A DNA stretch of 64,000 bases from the NCBI GenBank assembly GCA_947579665.1, contig OX388350.1, forward strand, positions 86,819,152-86,883,151, in the 5' to 3' direction. Below the pieces are notes generated by a model. It was not told the origin of the DNA. It was given only the letters and a program-made list of their open reading frames with translations, and did no database searches. Origin of the DNA: Sympetrum striolatum (Eukaryota; Arthropoda; Insecta; Odonata; Libellulidae). Position numbers and translations under genes: made by a program. This document shows positions 59,323-64,000 of the stretch, in pieces. Each line of letters opens with the position of its first letter. The stretch's first letter is position 1.

Positions 59323-60729
59323 GGATACAAATTCACAGGCTAAACTACAAGCGTCATTAACATGAAATTTTTACGAAGTATTGGCCATTACGTGTAACCG
59401 CCAGAAAAATTGCGAATTTGAACCTAAGTGTCATGGGTTCGATTCCAGAGGGCCCCAAAGTCCCGATTTTTCCCGTTTAAATACATTGCGTTGATTTTCG
59501 GGAATTAAAAAAATATACTTACCGGATAGGTAGAAAATCGAAACTCAGGGAGCCTTTATATATATGGTCATTATCTATCGAAAACATAAATGAGTTTTAC
59601 GGAAAATATCCTGGGTTCGATGCTAGGTCGAGGCAAAAATCGGCCGTTTAAAATGCATGGGGATAGTTTTTCATTAATTTTTTTGATGCACTTATCGGTA
59701 TGTAAGGAACTTTTCGCTCACCTAGAAGATATATATTAAGAATTTGTTTAAGAAAAAAAAAATTTCATGAGCCAGTTATATTCCTGGGTTCTATGCCAGA
59801 GCACATTAACATTTCTCTCATAAGGAATATAAGGGAAAAGTAAGTCGTCGTTTGAGGCAGTTGCAGCCAATATTTCTGCTTGAATTTTCGCATATGGTTA
59901 AAGAATGTGACCTTCTTTAGTGCTGCATAGAAAGTATTACCAGAAAGACCCGGGTTCTATGCCGGGCGGCAAATATGTCTCCCGTTTAAAATACATTGGG
60001 TTAGTATTTCATTATTTTTTGATGCACTTATCAAAATGATAGGAAGTTCGTGCTCGGCTGGAAGATGTACAAAAAAAAAATTGGTTTTAGAAAAAAAATT
60101 TCATAAGCCCGTACAATTCCTTGGTTTGATGCCAGAGCACATTAAATTTTCTCTCATAAGGAATACATGGGAAAAGTAGGACGTCGTTTGAGGCAGTTGC
60201 ACCCAATATTTCTGCTTGAAACTTCACATATAGTTAGAGGTGTTGATCTTCTGTTGTGCTGCATATAAAATATTACCAGAAAGACCCGGGTTCGAAGCCA
60301 GGCGGTAAATATATCCCCCATTTAAAATGCATTGTAGAGGTTTCATTATTTATTTTGATGCACTTATCGAAATGATAGGAGGTTCATGCTTAGATAGAAG
60401 ATGTTTATTTAGACTTGGTTTAAGAAAAAAAAATAGATAAGACCATGCTGTTCCTGGGTTCGTTGCCCGAGCACATTACAATTCCTCACATAAGGTATGT
60501 GTATGAAAAGTAGGACGTCATTTGAGGCAGTTGCAGTCAATATTTCTGCTTGAATTTTCACACATAGTTAGAGATGGTGATCTTCTGTAGTACTGCATAG
60601 TAAGTTCACCAGGAAGGCTTGGGTTCGATGCCAGACGATTGAATTGCAGTGAATTTTAAGAATATTTTCAATGCTTTTTTTTTCTTTTGAGAACTGTCCC
60701 GATATGATGCCGATATGAAGGTGGTGTTG
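59323..60729 (+). mobile_element. T-arm array copy F13, expanded to eight modules and truncated
   Basis: This copy has eight motifs at 59,438, 59,616, 59,789, 59,955, 60,125, 60,291, 60,459 and 60,624 (spacings 165-178). The order is A-B-X-Y-X-Y-X-F, one X-Y dimer more than F2. Several motifs are mutated (TTCTA twice, TTTGA, TTCGT). Similarity stops near 60,729, before the terminal hairpin, where the second repeat family begins. Confidence 0.9.
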
Positions 60730-61165
60730 AAATGAATTTGGTGTTCCCTTGACGATATAAATTTTTAAAAATTCGAATTTTGTTGACGAGTATGTAGCAA
60801 CCAAGTTTTATTTACATCAACGTAATTGTTTACCGTCTTTTTCGTATAATGAAATGAGTTTTATATCATTGGTTTACTGAAAATGGATTTCTATCGATCA
60901 ATTCAACTGATTGCGTATAAATATCCTGGTACGTTGCGTAAGTTTTGAAGTATATTTTTCTGAATTAAGTATTAAATCTAATCTATTTGCATTGATGTAT
61001 ATATAGCAATTTATGGAAATGGAGTTTGCGAAGGACGAAAAGAATTCCCAGATTCGTAGTTTGTTATCCTTGATGAGTTGAACGGCAAGTTGTTAAGTTG
61101 TAGCAAATCTCTAACATCATATACCAGACCAAAAAGGTAAGGCAATTTTATTTTGTTAAATGCAG
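60730..61165 (+). repeat. Second repeat family, copy 2
   Basis: It shares CCCTTGACGATA, GTAGCAACCAAGTTTTATTT, CATCAACGTAATTGTTTACC and a GTAAGT site (60,938-60,943) with copies at 24.8 and 61.9 kb. A second splice-donor-like site follows AAAAAG at 61,137 (GTAAGG). Between them CGGCAAGTTG matches GCGGCGAGTGG in copy 3. No intact protein is readable. Confidence 0.5.
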
Positions 61166-61539
61166 GATGCAAAAATTGATATTAACGTTGTTTTTAAGTG
61201 CTTCCACTCCATATTCATTTACTGTCCTTCTTTTATTGGTGTTTAATTTTTGTTTCTATTTTGACATTGCGATTACTTTTGTGTTTCGTGTTTATATTAC
61301 ACATTTTAAGATTGAGATACGAGTCAGCTCCATACTACATTTACTTTCCGTATAGAATAATCATATTTGGTTATTTGAGTGAAATTTATTTTATTTCTGT
61401 CATTTACGTTTAATGCTTGATTCATATGTCCCCTTGAATCTGTATGAAAATGTGACTTTAAACGTGGTACTGCTTATCCTTATGTAATCTTAGAATATAT
61501 TTATATATAAATATATTTCAAAACAAGGGAAATAGATAA
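61166..61539. other. No recognisable gene
   Basis: A 62-codon, mostly hydrophobic plus-strand frame (61,167-61,355) is probably chance in TTT-rich sequence. Nothing else is supported. Confidence 0.45.
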
Positions 61540-62180
61540 AGATTCTTATTTTGGCTGAGAAATGTCGTATGCGATTTGAAATTGCGAGAATTTTGATAAA
61601 ATATACGAAAATTTAGTCTAAATTTTCATGTTCTAAACAAACCCATTCCCTTGACGATCAAGGCAATTGTTGATTCCGAACTCATGTGTAATTCTATAAG
61701 TAGACATGGCGGATCAATGGTCAGTTAAAATAAATTTCGAAAATAAGGGTTGAAGATTTTTGATGAAGAAAAAATTGAATGGCATTTTAAAATTTGTTGT
61801 GACAAACAATATCCTGTGAAGAAACGCACCTTGAAAGGTACAAACATTTTTTCATTGATTTTTTCAATTTTCTTTAAGCGTCTGTGAAAACCGAGTTTTG
61901 TTTATGGTAACGTAATTGTTAACTGAATTTTCAATGAAATAAAACGATTTTGAAATTCGTACGTTGATAGAATTTGCATTCTCGCTGTCAATTCCACTGA
62001 TTTAAAATAATAACGTGGTAAGTTGTGGACCTCTCTCATATTATTTTTGAGTTTTGACGGAAATTACGGACGTCCTTATTTCTTATGTTTAATCGGTCTT
62101 TGTTTTCTTTTAAGTTTTGAGCGGCGAGTGGTCAGGAGCGAATAAGTAGCATTTCAAAGCCTAAAAAGGTAAAGCGATTT
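61540..62180 (+). repeat. Second repeat family, copy 3, with possible first-exon relic
   Basis: It contains the upstream block (CCCTTGACGATCAAGGCAAT, then CATGTGTAATTCTATAAG) that copy 4 repeats at 63,250-63,310. An ATG at 61,706 opens MADQWSVKINFENKG before a stop; in another frame FDEEKIEWHFKICC and DKQYPVKKRTLKG follow. Then come AACCGAGTTTTGTTTATGG, a GTAAGT site at 62,018 and a GTAAAG after AAAAAG at 62,169, in the same order as copy 2. This looks like a decayed promoter, exon and donor unit; the Cys pair is only vaguely zinc-finger-like. Confidence 0.45.
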
Positions 62181-62939
62181 CAGTTATCTGTAGACCTCAA
62201 AAAATCTAAGATATTGTAGTAGAGTGGGTAATCCCTTAGTTCAATCGAAATCCAAACTACTGCCCGCGGGCCGCATCTGCTGTTTGATAGTTAATAAAGC
62301 TGAAAAGTTTGGAGACCCCTACTTGAAACGCAGTATATTGTGGATATCATAAACACAAGTATAATAGTTTTTGAAATCATTTCTCAGTTTTTCAATCACA
62401 AATGAATCAAGTCTATTCTACTGCACTATAATACTATGCTATTTTGTGTTGAAATATTCTTACTGCAACAGGTGTAAAAACGTTTCAAAAACTTATGTAA
62501 CATTAATGGTCGGTATTTTAATGTATATTTTGCGTTGTTTATAACTTTAATCTTCATATAAATGGCTTTGTCTTTTCATCATATTGTTTATCAGTTTCAA
62601 TATTATGAAATTGCATGATTTTATGCATTTTTAATTGTTTAAAGTGAAAAATTCTGTATTTTTTCGAAACAGTATAGAAATATCTAATGCTGCGTAAATA
62701 ATGCACTTATCATATAATGAATTTCGTCTTACGAGCATAGCTCCACAGACTGATTTCGGTAAAGTTGTCGCTCTATTGTCATGGCTTTTATCGTTCCATC
62801 CTAATATGGCGTTGTGTCTTGCACTTAATCATTCCCAAGATCTACGACTACTTTCCTGGGCATTAATTAACATACCACTACATTTTATACTAGTCACGAA
62901 TTCTCACTAACAACCTCATGTTATAAGTATAGCCAAGAT
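62181..62939. other. No recognisable gene
   Basis: AT-rich unique sequence. The 69-codon frame at 62,701-62,910 has no recognised motif. Confidence 0.5.
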
Positions 62940-63340
62940 AAAACAATGAAACATACCTTCTGGTTCCATGATACACCATTTCTCCACCAGGTCCACGGTT
63001 CGAACCCAGACGGGTCAAAACGTTTCCATAAGAAATACACGTAGAGGTCAGTTTTCTGTAGCAGGATTCATTTCTTCTTCAAAATTAAATTAGAAATAAT
63101 GGTCCTAGAAAGCCGAATCTAGCACTAAAAGAAGGAGAATAGAATAAAAATCCTTTTTTGGTCGTGGAATATGGTTTTCGATTCGAAATTGTGCACAATT
63201 AGATAAAGTACGTCAACATTTTATCGAAATTTTGAGGTCGTAAGCAACCCATCCCCCTGACGATCAAGGCGATTGTTGATTTCAAGCTCATGCGTAATTC
63301 CATAAGAAGACACGGAAAATGAATGCCCAGATACAATTAA
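62940..63340 (+). repeat. Second repeat family, copy 4 (5' part)
   Basis: It carries a B-box-like GGTTCGAACCC near 62,997, CATAAGAAATACACG, CAAAATTAAATTAGAAATAA, and GACGATCAAGGCGATTGTTG, in the same order as copies 1 and 3. It is cut off by the array-type element starting at 63,404. Confidence 0.55.
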
Positions 63341-63403
63341 TGCTGTAAGATATCTATTATATATAATACCCTCTCCGGATTCATTCATATCTATCTATTG
63401 TAT
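63341..63403. repeat. Linker with truncated 23-bp sequence
   Basis: TA-rich sequence with CCCTCTCCGGATTCATTCAT (63,369-63,388), a version of the linker with its first bases changed, followed by TATCTATCTATTGTAT. Confidence 0.85.
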
Positions 63404-64000
63404 ACGAGTAAAATGTAGCTTGCATACTGCAAGCAGATCGGCAATACTAATTTCATAACGGCATCATATCGGGACGGTCCTCAAAAGAAAAAATAAAGGA
63501 TTGAATTTTTTCTTAAAATTCGCTGACATTTCATCGTATGGCATCGAACCCGGGTCTTAACTGTCAACTTACTATGCAGCACAGTAGAAGATCACCATCT
63601 CTAACTATGTGTGAAAATTTAAGCAGAAATATTGGCTACAACTGCCTCAAAAGACGTTCTAATTTTCACGAATGTAAATGGCTCTCTGGACTCGAACGAA
63701 GGACGGTCTTGGAAATCTAAAAAATATTTCTGAAAGTTATTTATGATTTCTATTTATATGCCGAATTTCAAGTTTCTATATTATTGGCAAAGGTTTCAAA
63801 ATAATTCCTTAAAATCGGATCAACTTCTGATTACAGAGACACCTGGTGTCGAACCCAGGAAATATTGTATGCTGTGAATGCAAAGTTTGATTTGTAAGGA
63901 CAGGCTCTTCTATCATGCAAAGTTTGAAGTCGATAGCATGCCGGGAAGTACCTTAATTTTGTTTCCGTTATCTCCGTAAGAAATGCATTGAGGAATTTAA
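63404..64000 (-). mobile_element. T-arm element copy R5, runs off the window end
   Basis: Minus-oriented copy beginning ACGAGTAAAATGTAGCTTGC with an intact hairpin. Motifs lie near 63,544 (F), 63,690 (E) and 63,850 (D), so it is the A-B-C-D-E-F type. It is separated from F13 by 2.7 kb of other sequence, which suggests that a further array or isolated copies continue beyond the window. Confidence 0.92.

Noticed and set aside
39969..60729. Many short ORFs in the array (for example peptides with SGIEPMTL or PSGIEPRT)
   Set aside because: They are translations of the repeated TCGAACCC motif and its flanks, occur in several frames, and vary exactly as the noncoding repeat does.
39969..60729. True tRNA genes at the B-box-like motifs
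   Set aside because: No acceptor stem, D-arm, anticodon arm or convincing A box can be closed around any motif; only the T-arm-like part is present.
39969..60729. CRISPR-like array
   Set aside because: The period is about 170 bp, the repeated parts diverge, and the context is eukaryotic.
61167..61413. Hydrophobic small frames that look like membrane peptides
   Set aside because: T-rich DNA gives Phe/Leu-rich frames by chance; two overlapping frames show the same bias.

Overview
The window is AT-rich eukaryotic DNA from an animal, most likely an arthropod. The evidence is a mariner transposase relic, several 3' ends of Jockey/CR1-type LINEs, hAT, P-element-like, PIF/Harbinger-like and Tc1/pogo-like DNA transposons, and many small inverted-repeat elements. 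The species cannot be named from the sequence. I found no convincing intact host gene: every recognisable protein is a broken transposable-element fragment. The first 39.8 kb reads as intergenic or intronic sequence with old insertions.

Layout: 1-39,887 holds mostly unique sequence with scattered mobile elements. These are a 2.0-kb element with GC-rich inverted ends and TTA target duplications (3527-5526), LINE 3' ends (5.8, 8.8-10.5, 26.4, 32.3 and 33.7 kb), a complete but dead mariner inside a LINE fragment (9034-10326), a 2.6-kb hAT element with a perfect 8-bp target duplication inside a P-element-like relic (12,983-15,613), a possible tRNA-like SINE (35.3 kb), a strand-asymmetric C-rich minisatellite (36.7-37.3 kb) and a two-copy 0.4-kb tandem repeat (37.4-38.2 kb).

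From 39,969 to about 60,729, and again from 63,404 to the window end, lies the most unusual structure. It is an array of 17 copies plus one running off the end of a roughly 1.08-1.1-kb element. The first four copies and the last are inverted; the thirteen between are in plus orientation. Each copy is built from about six diverged modules of roughly 150-178 bp. Every module carries a tRNA T-arm/B-box-like motif (GGTTCGANNCC), often flanked by short complementary arms. Each complete copy ends in a 7-bp hairpin (GCTTGCA-GTA-TGCAAGC) just after a long T-run. The window therefore holds more than 100 B-box-like motifs in about 21 kb. Copies are joined by TA/GATA microsatellites carrying an almost invariant 23-bp sequence that occurs in either orientation. 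An older single copy inside the hAT element shows that the family is dispersed and not only a local satellite. I infer a non-autonomous mobile element that has become a higher-order satellite; TFIIIC binding or Pol III transcription is a testable hypothesis, not something the sequence proves.

A second repeat family (24.1-24.9, 60.7-62.2 and 62.9-63.4 kb) flanks the array. It carries a single B-box-like motif and conserved GTAAGT splice-donor-like sites. It may be the remains of a promoter-first-exon unit of a transposon or gene family.
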